64,000 bases of DNA from Phascolarctos cinereus (GCF_002099425.1 NW_018343955.1:17216501-17280500), one strand, 5' to 3'; counted from the stretch's first letter, positions 42,325 through 54,151 are shown. Made by a program: numbers and translations. Notes: generated by a model not told the origin, from the letters alone.

Positions 42325-42418
42325 TTTTATGACCTGGGTGACTTTGGACAAGTTGTTTAAACTCGGTTTGACTAAATGGCCTCTTAGGTCTCTTCTGGCT
42401 CTAAATCCATGATCCTAG
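42325..42418 (+). repeat. MIR 3' part with L3-like tail
   Basis: 'tgacctgggtgactttggac', 'ttgactaaatggcctcttag', 'gtctcttctggctctaaatc', 'catgatcct'. Confidence 0.8.
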
Positions 42419-42423
42419 AAGAT

Positions 42424-43670
42424 TATGAAATGAATAATTTTGATTACATTAAATTTAAAGGTTTTAGAAGAACAAAGCTAATACAACTAAGATTAGAAGG
42501 AAAAGCAAAAATCTGGGAAACAATCTTGATGCAAGTGTCTCTAATAAAGGCCTCATTCTCAAATATAGAGAACTAAGTCAAATTTTTAAGAATATGTCAT
42601 TCCCCAATTGATAAATGTTCAAAGGATGTTAATGGGCAGTTTTCAAATGAAGAAATTAAAGCTATCTATAGTCATATGAAAATGCTCTGAATCATTGTTG
42701 ATTACAGAAATGAAAATTAAATCAAGTCTAGGATACTACCTCAAATCTATCAGACTGGCTAATACGATAGTATAAGAAAATGATAAATGTTGGGGAAGAC
42801 AAGAGAAAATTGGAACACTGACACATTGTTGATGGAGTTGTGAACCGATCCAACCATTCTGGAGAGCATTCTGGAGAGCTGTGCATACCCTTTGATCCAG
42901 CAATACCACTCTTAGATCCATATCTCAAAGAGATCATAAAAAATGGAAAAGGACCTACAAGTGCAAAAATATTTATAGAAGCTCTTTTTGTGGTGGCAAA
43001 TAATTGGAAATTGTGAGCATGCCCATCATTTGGGGAATGGCTGAACAAATTGTGGTATATAAATGTAATGGAATACTATTGTTCTTTAAGAAATGATGAG
43101 CAGGCATATTTCTGAAAAACCTGGGAGCAGAACCAGGAGAACATTGTACAGAAATGTTGTGTGATGATCAGCTATGATAGACTTAAGTCTTCTCAACAAT
43201 ACAATGATCCAAGACATTTCCAAAAAACTCATGATGCAAAATGCTATCCACATCCAGAGAAAGAGCTATGGTATCTGAATGCAGATTTTGGGTTTTTTGT
43301 TTTTTTGGTGAGGCAATTGGGGTTAAGTGACTTGCCCAGAGTCACACAGCTAGTGAGTGTTATGTGTCTAAGGCGAGATTTGAAATCAGGTCCTCCTGAC
43401 TCCAGGGCCAGTGCTCTATCCACTGTACCACCTAGCTGCCCCTGAATGCAGATTGAAGCATACTATTTTCACTTTTGTTGTTGGGTGTTTTTTTTCTCAT
43501 GGTTTTTCCCTTTCGTTCTGATTCTTCTTTTACATGACTAATGGGGAAATATGTTTAACATGATTGCAGATGAATGTATCAGATTGTTTGCTGTCTTGGG
43601 GAGGAGGAGAAATTGTAATTCCTGAATAGTAATTGGAAAAAATAAAATACAACTTAAGTGCAAAACAAAA
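42424..43670 (+). mobile_element. L1 LINE 3' end (ORF2 C-terminus and 3' UTR)
   Basis: The 5'-truncated L1 begins in ORF2 ('tattgggaaacaatcttgat'-like text near 42515). It passes the conserved C-terminal cysteine-rich block, where a frame reads CEPIQPFWRA (compare eutherian CKLVQPLWK), and 'tttgatccagcaataccact' for the DPAIPLL motif. Then 'gaatggctgaacaaattgtg' and 'atggaatactattgttcttt' (EW-NKLWY-MEYY). The 3' UTR closes with 'ggaaatatgtttaacatgat' and 'attggaaaaaataaaatac'. Multiple frame breaks. A SINE is inserted at 43288-43441. Confidence 0.92.
43288..43441 (-). repeat. short tRNA SINE inside the L1, perfect 13-bp target duplication
   Basis: Antisense on plus: T run, 'aggcaattggggttaagtga', 'cttgcccagagtcacacagc', 'gtcctcctgactccagggcc', 'agtgctctatccactgtacc', 'acctagctgcc'. 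Flanked by identical 'ctgaatgcagatt' at 43275-43287 and 43442-43454. The fine state of the SINE and its duplication makes it one of the youngest insertions here. Confidence 0.97.
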
Positions 43671-43829
43671 CCTAAACAAAATTAAGTCTATGATCCTATA
43701 AGCATAATGTAATAGTTAATTCACAAGAAGTGACTTACAATGCAATCTTCCCATCATGGGAAAAGATGAATTGAAATCATGGAGGGAAACCAGATTGAAA
43801 CATTACTTAAAATCCATATCACAGAATCA

Positions 43830-44090
43830 CATGGGCCACTAGGTAGCACAGTGGATAGAGCACTGGGCCTGGAGTCAGAAAGACTCATCTTCCTAAGTTC
43901 AAATCTGGCCTCAAACACTTACTAGTTGTGTGACCCTAGACAAGTCAATTGACATTGTTTGCTTCAGTTCCCGATCTGTAAAATGAGTTAGAGAAGGAAA
44001 TAGCAAACCACTCTAGCATCTTTGACAAGAAAACCCCAAATGGGATAACAAAGAGCTGGACATGACTCAAACTACTGAACAACAACAATA
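43830..44090 (+). repeat. tRNA-derived SINE with RTE-type 3' tail, full length
   Basis: 'gggccactaggtagcacagt', 'ggatagagcactgggcctgg', 'agttcaaatctggcctcaaa', 'aaaccccaaatgggataaca', 'aagagctggacatgactcaa', 'gaacaacaacaata'. Target duplication 'atcacagaatca' (43818-43829) / 'atcatagaatca' (44091-44102), 11 of 12. Confidence 0.95.
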
Positions 44091-44404
44091 ATCATAGAAT
44101 CAAGGAGTTGAGAGTAATTTCTGAAGTGATCCGTTTCAAATGGATAACATCTACAACATTCCTCCTTCTCCCCCCAAGTCTCCATTTCTGTACCTCTGCT
44201 CATCTTTCCTGGCTTGGAATGTTATTCTCTACCCCCCCCCATTTCTGATTATAGAGTACTAATTCACCCAGAGATATTCTGAAGCATTGAACCTACTGCT
44301 TTGTTGATGGTCTAGATTCAAGAAAGTGATGGGGGAAATGTTAATAATGCAGATTAAGCTTAAAAGTTGTTATGTGACTTTTGTTCAAAGATAGTTGTTA
44401 CATA

Positions 44405-44730
44405 TTTACCAGCATATCAATGGTGCCCTACAAGGCTTGACTCTAATGCCCCCTTATCCATGAAACTTGTACTGATAACTCCCCAACCAGAAATGATCTA
44501 TCCCTTCTAAAGTGATTTCTTATGATACCTTCTTTTTCTCATGCACTTGTATTCTATTTTGTATTAAAGATAGGTTCATTTATTTCTTATCTTAGATTGC
44601 AAAGTCCACGCTAGTCAAGAATTAGGCTAATTTAACTTGATAACTTCTTTGCAGCATAGCAGAGTGCTTTGCCCATAGTAGGCATTCAATTATATTTGTT
44701 GCTGTTGTTGTTGAATGAGTGAATGAATCT
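44405..44730 (+). repeat. L2 LINE 3' end
   Basis: 'tgcccccttatccatgaaac', 'gattgcaaagtccacgctag', 'gcagcatagcagagtgcttt', 'gcccatagtaggcattcaat', then 'tgttgttgttgaatgagtga'. Confidence 0.82.
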
Positions 44731-44744
44731 CATGTCTTAAAAAA

Positions 44745-45255
44745 AATCACCCAACTGGATAATGGCTAAACAATTTGTGGTATATGATTGTGATGGGATG
44801 CTATTGTGCTATAAGAAATGGCAAGTGAGAAAATTTTAGAAAAACCTAGAAAGACTTACATGTACTGCAAAGTGAAGTGAGCTGAACCAGAAGAATGTTG
44901 TTCGCAGTAACAGCAATATTATATGATGAAGAACTGTGAATGACTTAGCTATTCTCAGCAATATAATGATCCAAGACAATCCCAAAGGACTCATGATAAA
45001 AAATGCTGTCTGCCTCCAGAGAAAGAACTAATGTTTCCACTTTCTTTTTTTTTCTTCAAGTCTTCTTGTACAAAGTGATTAATATGGAAACGTATCACAT
45101 GATTGCACTTGTATAAGCAATATTGGGTTGCTTACCCTCTTGGGAAGGGGGAAGGGAAGAAGGGAGGGAAGGATAGAATTTGGAACTCAAAACTTAAAAA
45201 AAAAAACCCAAATGTTAAACATTGTTTTAACATGTAACTAGGGAAAAATAAAATA
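44745..45255 (+). mobile_element. L1 LINE 3' end, second copy
   Basis: Same L1 family 3' end: 'ggctaaacaatttgtggtat', 'gggatgctattgtgctataa', 'gaagtgagctgaaccagaag', 'gatccaagacaatcccaaag', a purine-rich run, 'aggatagaatttggaactca', 'taactagggaaaaataaaat'. Truncated at its 5' end near the end of ORF2. Confidence 0.93.
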
Positions 45256-46180
45256 TTATTTAAAATGAAAGGAAAACCAATGAATATTTTTCGGCTAGTT
45301 GTTAAATTTATGTAGGTGTTCAAATTTCATATTATATTCTGAAACTCATAATTGAAAGGGGCACTATCTCTGGGCCTCTGCTAAGAGCTACTACAAGAAT
45401 GAATGAGAGAGCTAAGGAGTGAGTGAGCAACAACTTGAGCTATAGGAAAATTGGGTTCAAAAAGACCTAAAGGTCTGATAGCTCCCTAGAAATTTTCCAG
45501 GATAAAATCACACATTTGATTAAAAATTAATTGCAGATCTTGGACAACAAAACATGTACTACAGTGATAAAAGGATGAATGATCTGGGAGTTATTTTAAC
45601 CCCTTCAAGGTGAAAAGCCATAGGCAAGAATTCAGGCTAGCCAGGTGAGCAGTATCTCTGCTCAGTAGCCTTTGTTTTTTCCCCCAAGACAGGCCCTTCT
45701 TTTTGATCAAATGTTTCATTTTCTCAACAGAGCCTGTGTTTGCTTTCACACCTTCATACTTACCTCCAGTCTACAAAGTTAATGCATGCTATCAAGCCAA
45801 CTCTTCAGTCAAGTTCAGAGACTTCTTCCCCCTTCCCCTTCCAGTAACCTAAACATGCCAGCCATCTTCCACACTTTTATTTGTATTCCTGTCCCCACCT
45901 GAATGAGACCTAAAGTTCAGAATGGAGAGAGAGGAAGGGAGTTTATGTTTAAATGGCCCAGTATATGTACTCCAGGCCATCACGCTAAGGTTTACTAAAA
46001 TGGGGCATGGGCAGTGGCAGGGGATGGAAGAGATTATTTTCCATAGTTAGATCTGCTGAACATATTGAGGCATTGTGATGGGGAGATAAACAGAGGAGTA
46101 AGCTGACAAGCCCAGGGGAAAACCTTCCCTGAGTTTGGAGAAGCCTCTTGCACTTAGTATCTATAATTAGTCAAACATTC
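45256..46180. other. unassigned sequence
   Basis: No recognised repeat or gene. Confidence 0.4.
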
Positions 46181-46465
46181 ATAGCATTTTAGAGCTGGAA
46201 GGTGCCTTAGGGCTCACTAACCCTGTCATTTTACTTTTAAGGAGAGTAAGGCCTGAGGAGAAGTTGAAGGCACTGAGATAGAGTGGAAGAGATTTGGGTT
46301 TGAATCCTGACTTCAACATTTACTAAGTTTGTGACTGTAGGTAAATTATTCAATCTTCCTGAATTCCAGTTTTTTCAAAAATAAAATGGCTCTATCCTAT
46401 CTTCCTCAACAGGGTTTGTGGAGAAAGTTGTTTTGTAACCCTAAAAGCACCATAGAAGTAGATGG
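46181..46465. repeat. MIR fragments, antisense then sense
   Basis: Antisense 46181-46272 ('cattttagagctggaaggtg'). Sense 46275-46465 ('agatttgggtttgaatcctg', 'aacagggtttgtggagaaag', 'taaccctaaaagcaccatag'). Confidence 0.8.
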
Positions 46466-47264
46466 TTTTTATTGGTTCTGAATAAATAAAAAACTGTCCT
46501 CTACCTAAATTGTCTAGATATTTGAGAGAAAAGAGGCGACTTCCTGAGTTATTGAGATTGGCTATGCTGACTAAACTCTCTGGATAACTTGTAGCCTCCT
46601 GGTTTAGATTCTGCAGAACTGGAATAAAATAGGGGGTCGATAGAAATTTAAAGAAAAAAAGAATGAATGCCTAGGATTAAGTGTAAGTGATATAAAGAAG
46701 AGAATTTTTAAAAATATGAATAGAATATCTTTGAAATGATGCCTTTGCAATAGTAGCTGCAGCTAGCTTTCAGATTAAGATCTCCCATACCTTATAAACC
46801 CAGCATTGAAGTTTCTTCTTAGCACTGCTGTAATTAATGAGAATCTCCTGTAATGAGTCATCAGTGGAAAGATTAAAAATGATGATTTTCTGAGATATTT
46901 CTGTATCTCTGGAAATCTAAATGGGTCAAGTTTCAAAAAACAAACATTCTTGTAAGAATGAAAAGCCCTGAATCAGATAATCTAGGGATTTACCTGGAAC
47001 CTTGAGATCCCTGTATGAATGATCTTATGGAAAACAAAAGTGACTCATGTACAGTGTTTTGGTCTGAAATGAAATTCTGTTCTTCTAACCACACTGGCAC
47101 TTGAGTTCTGATCAGTGCTGTGTTGCCTAGTTAATCAGGGCCCAGTAACACAGCATATGATTCATGAAAAAGCAAGCTCGAATGTGTTTTACTACAATTT
47201 GGAGCTAGTGTAGTGAAAAGCAATGAGAGCTAGCTCTGAGCCAAGAGGCACTGGGGAAGAGGAA
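46466..47264. other. unassigned sequence
   Basis: No recognised repeat or gene. Confidence 0.4.
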
Positions 47265-47518
47265 GAGAAAAAGCATTTATATAGCACCAATTATGTACCA
47301 GACACTGTGCCAAGAGCTTTATCAATATTATCTCATTTGATTCTCACAATAACCCTGCAAGATAGGGTGCTGTTATTAATCCCATTTTACAGTTGAGGAA
47401 ACTGACACAAAAAGGTTAAGTGACCTGTCCAGAGTCACACAGATAATAAGTTTCTGAGGCTGTATTTGAACCAAGGTCTTTCTGACTCTGGGCCCAGTGC
47501 TCTATTCATTGGGCCAAC
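47265..47518 (-). repeat. MIR SINE, near full length
   Basis: On plus: 'attatctcatttgattctca', 'caataaccctgcaagatagg', 'cccattttacagttgaggaa', 'agtgacctgtccagagtcac', 'tctgactctgggcccagtgc', 'tctattcattgggcc'. Confidence 0.93.
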
Positions 47519-47810
47519 AGTTCTGGGCCTAAATCTTACCTATGTGACTTTTGACAAGTCATTTAACTTCCTGGGCCTCAGTTTCTTCATCTTTAAAATA
47601 CACTGGTTGAATTACATTGTCTTGGAGGTACCTTCCAGTTTTAGATTTCTTATGCCTATAAGCCTATGATTTGAATTGAAATTCCAGCTTTACCATTTAG
47701 CACCTACATGGTTTTAGGCAAGTAATTTCCTCTCTTTTGGGTTGTTTCCTTGTCTAGGAAAAAAAGATTCCATTCAACTCTATGTCAAAGATCCTATGAA
47801 CTTAAAACCA
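47519..47810 (+). repeat. two sense MIR fragments
   Basis: 47519-47670 ('cttcctgggcctcagtttct', 'ggaggtaccttccagtttta') and 47675-47810 ('ccagctttaccatttagcac', 'agattccattcaactctatg'). Confidence 0.75.
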
Positions 47811-48755
47811 CTCCAAAGTAAATATGTATGCATGTATACATTTTTTATAATGCTTCTACCCATTGAACCAATATATTTACTCAGTATTTATGTTTAATGG
47901 CTGATAACTTTTGTTTTGGTAGAAATCTGAAGGATGTAGAAATCCAGAAGAACCCATGGTAAATTCCCAGCATAGACTCTTGGTCCAGTGCACTGACTTT
48001 TTTCAAGTAGATACATGCTAGGGGAAATAATAGGTCGATTAAGGAGAGAGACATAGGGGAAGCATGACCACTAGCAGACAATATCCACAGGTGATGGAAT
48101 GAAGAATCCATGAGCATGATGGACTGAAAAAGAAATCCATTAAGTGCAAATTCAAAGAAAGTAGATTAGCCATGGAATACTGGGAAACAAGTGCAGAGGT
48201 GGGGGGGTGTCAATTTTTAAAGATGCTTGAGTGATTACTGCCCTTATGCCCCAGGTTGGCTGTCCCCTGACCACAACTGGTGGCCAGTATACAGACACAC
48301 CCTTAGTCTATCTCTACCTGGAAAATTTAAGAGTTAATTCAGGGTCAACACTAACTTCTCTCTCTCCTTCCCTACTCCCACACCTACACCCCAATCAGGC
48401 TCAAAAATTTAACACATTATAATTTATGAAAGGTTGCCAATCCCTGCACTAGAACAACCTCATGCTGCCTAGGAGGTAAAAAAGTAGTGCTTCCAATTAA
48501 TCCCATCACCTCCAAACAACAGGTAAAGTTTCAAAATAACAGTCAATCTTCATGGAGAATTGGCTGCTGGAGAGAGAGTCATCTATTGACCTAGACACAG
48601 TTTCTGGTAAATAATATTTACTATCCAGTACACCTTGGATTATACAGCATAAAGGTATATAGAAATTATTTTAAAACACTGTTCATCAATGCCAGTTCAA
48701 AACTGCTCTCACAGCCAAAGCTGTTGCTATTATTTTGCTGAATGAGACAAAAGTA
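47811..48755. other. unassigned sequence
   Basis: No recognised repeat or gene. Confidence 0.4.
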
Positions 48756-48759
48756 AAAG

Positions 48760-48962
48760 TTTCAGGAGGCATCATGGTACAAGGAAAATAGCCCTGGTTC
48801 TGGATTTAGTATACCTGGGTTCAAATTGTTCCCAAGATAATTTAACATTTGTTCATGACTTGGGCAAGGTACTTAACTTCTCTGGTCCTCAGTTTCCTCA
48901 TCTATAAAATGAGCAAGTTAGACTACATGACTTCCAAGATCATTCTAACACTAAATCTATAA
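48760..48962 (+). repeat. MIR SINE (variant with L3-like tail)
   Basis: 'ggcatcatggtacaaggaaa', 'tacctgggttcaaattgttc', 'ctctggtcctcagtttcctc', 'gactacatgacttccaagat'. Confidence 0.88.
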
Positions 48963-48984
48963 TATTGTATTCTTTTTGGTGATA

Positions 48985-49195
48985 ACAACAATTCACATAT
49001 AAATAACATTTGTAAAGTTTGAAAAGTGTTTTCCTCACAACCTTGTGAGGTAGATAAGACTAGCATTGTTTTCATCCCCTCTAGATAATGAAGTTGAGGC
49101 TCTACAGAATAAAGTGGCATGCCTATAGTCACAAAGATTTAGATCCAAGACTCATGACTCCAAATCCAATACTCTACCTACCACATCACAAGCAA
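48985..49195 (-). repeat. MIR SINE
   Basis: On plus: 'cctcacaaccttgtgaggta', 'tcatcccctctagataatga', 'agttgaggctctacagaata', 'catgactccaaatccaatac', 'tctacctaccacatc'. Confidence 0.88.
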
Positions 49196-49420
49196 CTATT
49201 TCATCACTGGTGTCTTTTTTTCCCTGTGATTATTCTTGTACCTTGATTCAACCTCAAAGAAATACAAGAGAGTTGAGGAAATATATTCTCTAAAATGGGC
49301 TATGAAGCTTCAAATTTGAAAACACTGTTTTAGTTAAGAGAATAGTAAAAGAGTAACAGCACATAGTCTCTGTAAACCAGTTGTGTGATATGTATGTATT
49401 CATTTAAATATGTAGATAGG

Positions 49421-49431
49421 GGTGTGTGTGT

Positions 49432-49462
<31 letters not shown>
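49421..49462. repeat. (GT)n microsatellite
   Basis: About 20 GT units with one GG interruption, directly before a MIR. Confidence 0.97.
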
Positions 49463-49465
<3 letters not shown>

Positions 49466-49585
49466 GGAAAGCATACTATAGTGGCCAGGGCGCTGGATCT
49501 GAAACCAAGAAGACTTGGATTTGAATCCTTTCTCTGACATATATTATCCATATGACTCTAGGTAAATCTCAATGTCCTAGACCTG
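49463..49585 (+). repeat. MIR SINE 5' part
   Basis: 'ggaaagcatactatagtggc', 'cagggcgctggatctgaaac', 'acttggatttgaatcctttc'. Confidence 0.8.
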
Positions 49586-50430
49586 AGATATTAAATCAAT
49601 TGAGAAATGTTTAACAAAATAAATAAAAATACAGTATGTCATAGATCATTTTATCTGTGTTACCTTGTGGTTTTCTAAGTCAATAAACAGGATCTATTTG
49701 TATTTGAGTTTGACACCACTGTCATAAAACTATCAGATGCTGAGAAGTTGCTGGCCTTCATTAGTAAGAGGGAGTTTCCTCCCTGGGGAGTTTTCTATAT
49801 CAATGAAATCACAGGTCCAGTCTCTACCCTTATGCTTAACCCCATCCCTATCCCTCTTTAATGAGCCTACTACCACAAAAGAAGCCAACTCAAACACTAG
49901 ACCCCAATACATCATTTTGATTCAATAAGTACGAGAATTAGTTCCCTCCATTATCTGGGTGATCCAATAAGTAAGCCAAAAATAGTTATTTGGTTATAAT
50001 ACTATCAATTAAATGGGTCGCATTTTCTTTGTCTATCCTAGTTGTTGAGGTATCCAGTGCTGGAAAAAGGAACTGTCCAGCAAACCATCAGAGCCAGGGA
50101 GTGCTGAATATAAGCATGATAATTACTAATAACACTAGTGGAAAAGAGATTTGCATTCCCATTTGAATCTACTTCCTAGCTAGTAACTCCCAGAATCTTT
50201 TCCATTCACCTAACATAACATTGGGCCTCGGCTCAAATTATGCTATGGACTATTGTGAAGCTTCTTGCTCAATAACATGGAAATCCATTGAGAATAACAA
50301 CTATAAATGATTTTTAATGCTAGCCCATAACATATATGCATATACATTCATAAAAAGAAGATGCAACTAGATTATATACCATTGCCTTTTCTAGTCAGAC
50401 TTCTTTGGCATAATTTTGATTGGGTTTGTG
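49586..50430. other. unassigned sequence
   Basis: No recognised repeat or gene. Overlapping opposite frames at 49733-49928 are chance. Confidence 0.4.
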
Positions 50431-50431
50431 T

Positions 50432-50595
50432 GGAAAAAATGGAAAGAGCACTTGCCTTAGAGTCAAAAAGCTCAGAAGACCTGGTTTTGTCCTGTTCCTG
50501 CTTCTGACTGTCTGTGTGACCTTGGACAACTGACTTCATGTCTCTGCCTTCCCAGTTTCCTTTTCCGAAAAGAGAGAAGATCAAATTAAACTATA
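50432..50595 (+). repeat. MIR SINE
   Basis: 'aaatggaaagagcacttgcc', 'ttagagtcaaaaagctcaga', 'tctgtgtgaccttggacaac'. Followed by a (GA)n/(GACA)n run at 50616-50662. Confidence 0.82.
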
Positions 50596-50662
50596 CGAGA
50601 GCCAACTAATATTTTAAGAGAGAGACAGAGAGACAGAGAGACAAAGAGACAGAGAGAGAGAT

Positions 50663-51205
50663 CATATGAGGCTTCCTTCTAGCCTTCCTACTCCTTGTAA
50701 TCTAGTCAGCTCAGCTATGAGCCTCACAAAAGTTACCTCTCCTCTTTGTTGCTCCTTTGTTACCTGGGTATTTAAGACAAAATTGCACTATCTATATGAC
50801 CCTTTCTAGTCCATATTTGTAGTCATTGGAGACAATGGCTCCCCTTTTTAAAGGAACAAGGCAGCTTTTAACCGAGAGAATCATTACCTGTTAACTATAG
50901 AAAATCTTCCCTTCTGCCCAGTCACACAACACATTCCCAGCCCTTGTTCAGAGACCTAATGTTCTATCTCTAAGGCAGAAAATTGTATTTATTTCTGCAT
51001 TTCAAATACCTAGAAGATATCTAGGTGTCAATCATCATGATGTGCAGAACCTTTTAATGTACATTATCTAATTTATCTTATTGCTAGGAAACCAGTTTCC
51101 TTCTGAAAGCAACAATATTAGTTGGGGGTAGGGAGGAAGAGATGTAAACATCATAATAAGCAAATCTACTCATTGCTCCTTAGCAGAGGCAGCAAATTTC
51201 AAACA
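50663..51205. other. unassigned sequence
   Basis: No recognised repeat or gene. Confidence 0.4.
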
Positions 51206-51209
51206 AAAG

Positions 51210-51382
51210 GATTCTGGCTTGGACAAAGTAGATCAATGGCAGGTTCTGCCACTGATTAACTGTGGGACTTAGAGTAATACATCAGATTTCAGGTGGGGGG
51301 GGGTGCTTAGCTTCTTCATTGATCAAAGAATAAGTCAAATTAGATGATCACTCAAATCCCACTCAGTGCTAACATTCTATAA
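51210..51382 (+). repeat. MIR SINE fragment
   Basis: 'caggttctgccactgattaa', 'ctgtgggacttagagtaata', 'attagatgatcactcaaatc', 'ccactcagtgctaacattct'. Confidence 0.7.
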
Positions 51383-52150
51383 TCTTCCTTTGCCCTGTCT
51401 GAGGACTCCCCAGCCTACAAATGTCAGGAGTTGGGCAAAGAGGGACAGCTCTAGTGGCCAAGATGAACACTAAAGAGGTAAGATCCCAGATGAGGACATC
51501 AGCTTATTTCCAAGACTGTCATACCATGCAAGTATGCAAGAAGCTGTCTTCATGACTGCAAGCAAGTTTCCAGCACCAACTCAGACTTCATGTTCTTTAT
51601 AAAACTGGGCTGAGCACACTTTGAATGTAAATCCCCAAAGCCCTGGTACCTTTGTTCTCAAACAATCAAGCAAATATAGGAGTAAAAACAGCAAGGTAAC
51701 AGAGTCAAGAACAGAGAGATTAATATCACTAAAGAGGTATTCTATAGCTGTTTTATTGAATTTTTATGGGTAAAAAAGGATATAGAATATATTTATCTAT
51801 TTGATTTATAGATGTTTCATGTCTTGTCTATATACAAAAAAAAAGAAGAAGAAAAAAAGACAGTGAATAGGACACATAAATAAGGTATAGAACCAACCCT
51901 GGGAAAAAACATGACATTTACTCATTTCTACAAGAGGGATAATAAGATAGTCCCTACCCCATTGTTAGGCTCACCCAAAATAATATATGTGAAAGTGCTT
52001 CTAAATAGTAAAGTACTATCCAAGTGTGAATTGTTATCATCACTCCTGTGACTATCATTTGTATTTAGGAGAAGATTTTTCACCCCAACGCTTCCCATTT
52101 CCATTTCCAGTGCCCTTCTTGGTACCTGCTACCCCTCCTTCTCCAGCACC
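51383..52150. other. unassigned sequence
   Basis: No confident assignment. 51950-52045 has weak MIR-like text. Confidence 0.4.
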
Positions 52151-52154
52151 TTCA

Positions 52155-52525
52155 TTCTATTCATTTCAATATCAACCAACATTAACTAACTGCAAGACAA
52201 TGAGCTGGGCTCTAGAGATAGCAAACTAAATAAGGTTCAGCCATTACCATCCTGGAATTTGTAATCTGGTAGGGGGGAGAAAAGCTGTACCCCAATAACT
52301 AAAATACTAAGTGTGTTATAAATCAAAAGGAAAAAGGTGCAAACAATAAGAAATGTAAGAAGGATGCTGGTAGGAAAGGGGGAGGATGGAGAGTTGGGGG
52401 AAATAATGGTCTCAAGGAAGGCTTCATGGAAGCAGTATCTGAGTTGGGCCATAAGGAAAGTTGGGCAATGAAAAAAAGTTTTCAACAGATTGAGACCAAG
52501 TGAAGGAAGAAAAGACAAAGATGGT
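52155..52525 (-). repeat. L2 LINE fragment
   Basis: On plus: 'tgagctgggctctagagata', 'gccattaccatcctggaatt', 'tctcaaggaaggcttcatgg', 'tatctgagttgggccataag', antisense L2. Confidence 0.72.
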
Positions 52526-52554
52526 ATTGGTCCATTCCAAGGACTAGGAGAGTA

Positions 52555-52800
52555 ATCTCTGGCACAGTAGTGGAAATAGTACTGAACTTGGAGTCAGGAT
52601 CCCTGAGGTTGAGTCCTGGCTTTGACACTTATTACCTATGTGACCATGCACAGGACATATTATTTGTTTGGTAGTCTTTTCCATCATGCCTAAGACAGAA
52701 ATAATGATATTTACACTACCAAACCAAACAGATTTATTGTAAAGAAAGTATTTTGTAAGCCTAAAAGCACTAAATAAATATGAGGGATTATAATCACTCA
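52555..52800 (+). repeat. MIR SINE, near full length
   Basis: 'ctggcacagtagtggaaata', 'gaacttggagtcaggatccc', 'tggctttgacacttattacc', 'attgtaaagaaagtattttg', 'taagcctaaaagcacta'. Confidence 0.88.
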
Positions 52801-52854
52801 TTGGATAATTATTATTTTCATATCCTTTGACTTTAATTTGAATATAATTGTAGA

Positions 52855-53058
52855 ATGTCATAGGATTCTAGGGTCATTAATTTAGGGGATCCTAATTGTT
52901 ATGTAGTCCAAGCCCATGGTTTTACAGACAAGCAAACTGAGGCCCAGAGAAATTAAGTAACTTCCCAGGATATAAAGCAAGTTAACAAATGAGCTAGGAC
53001 TAGAATGAGCTAGAAGCCAGGCCTTCTGACTCTCAGGCCCTTGCTCCTTCTAACACAC
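52855..53058 (-). repeat. MIR SINE
   Basis: On plus: 'ggttttacagacaagcaaac', 'tgaggcccagagaaattaag', 'gccaggccttctgactctca'. Confidence 0.9.
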
Positions 53059-53775
53059 CATGCTAGTCAGAGTCTTTGGCCAGCACAAAAATGTATACAA
53101 AACAATTGACAAAATAACGTATCTCTAGATTAACTAAAGGGAAAAACACATAATATTTTCTTTGAGAAAGTCCAAATAGTAAAGATAATAGTGATAGTCC
53201 CTCAGAAAGAGCTGGGTTTGGAAGATACTGATCTTCAAGCACAGAAAGCATTTCCATCTTCTTGACAGAAGAACGACTAGTTAAAATTCCAGACAGTTTT
53301 ATACATAATTAGTACATTCTTTCTTTTCTTTATAAATTCCTGAAATTAAGTTGTCTGACTGATAGCACCAGAGAGCAAAGCCTTCCCATTAATAATGAAC
53401 TACAGACAGGCTCTGATTGCAACCAGCTCTCTCCACTGTCTCCTCAGGGGCCTTGTAACTGTTTTAAAGGCCATCATTGCAGCCTCAAGAAGGGTCCTAT
53501 GGTGTCTGCTGGATTTCAAATTTTAGAAAGTTATTTGAAGTCTCTGAGCCCATAAACTCAAGGCAGAAAGAAGGTCCATGCTCAAGCCAAGAATCAACCT
53601 CTCCCTTTCTGAAATCAATTACTTACATAGTCACAGAATAGCTAAGTTGGAAGAGCCCTCAGAGGCTACCTGAATAGGAATCCACCCTGCAGCATACCAA
53701 TGAGTCCTTATGCAGCTCATTCCTCATTTATAAATTTCTTATTGTTAGAGAGATTTTCAGAATGGTGTGAGGATG
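53059..53775. other. unassigned sequence
   Basis: No recognised repeat or gene, apart from a short MIR-like stretch near 53645-53690. Confidence 0.4.
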
Positions 53776-53811
53776 TGTGTTTGTGTGTGTGTATACATAC
53801 TATGTGTGTGA

Positions 53812-53850
<39 letters not shown>

Positions 53851-53916
53851 TATATGTGTATATGTATATACACATATATATGTAAATACACATAGATAGA
53901 TAGATAGATAATAGAT

Positions 53917-53967
<51 letters not shown>

Positions 53968-53995
53968 AAAAGAGAAGAAAGAAAGAAAGAAGATG

Positions 53996-54050
<55 letters not shown>

Positions 54051-54075
54051 GGATGGATGGATGGATGGATAGATG

Positions 54076-54134
<59 letters not shown>

Positions 54135-54151
54135 GGATGGATAGATATACT
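53776..54151. repeat. composite microsatellite block (TG, TA, TAGA, AAAG, GATA, GGAT)
   Basis: Successive pure runs: TG/TA steps (53776-53885), (TAGA)n, (AAAG)n at about 53919-53990, (GATA)n, (GGAT)n at about 54050-54069, then (GATA)n again to 54151. The 125-codon minus-strand frame across it, rich in Ser-Ile-Tyr-Leu, is a repeat artefact. Confidence 0.98.

Noticed and set aside
53893-54151. CRISPR-like or minisatellite array
   Set aside because: Units are pure 4-base repeats without spacers, in a vertebrate genome.
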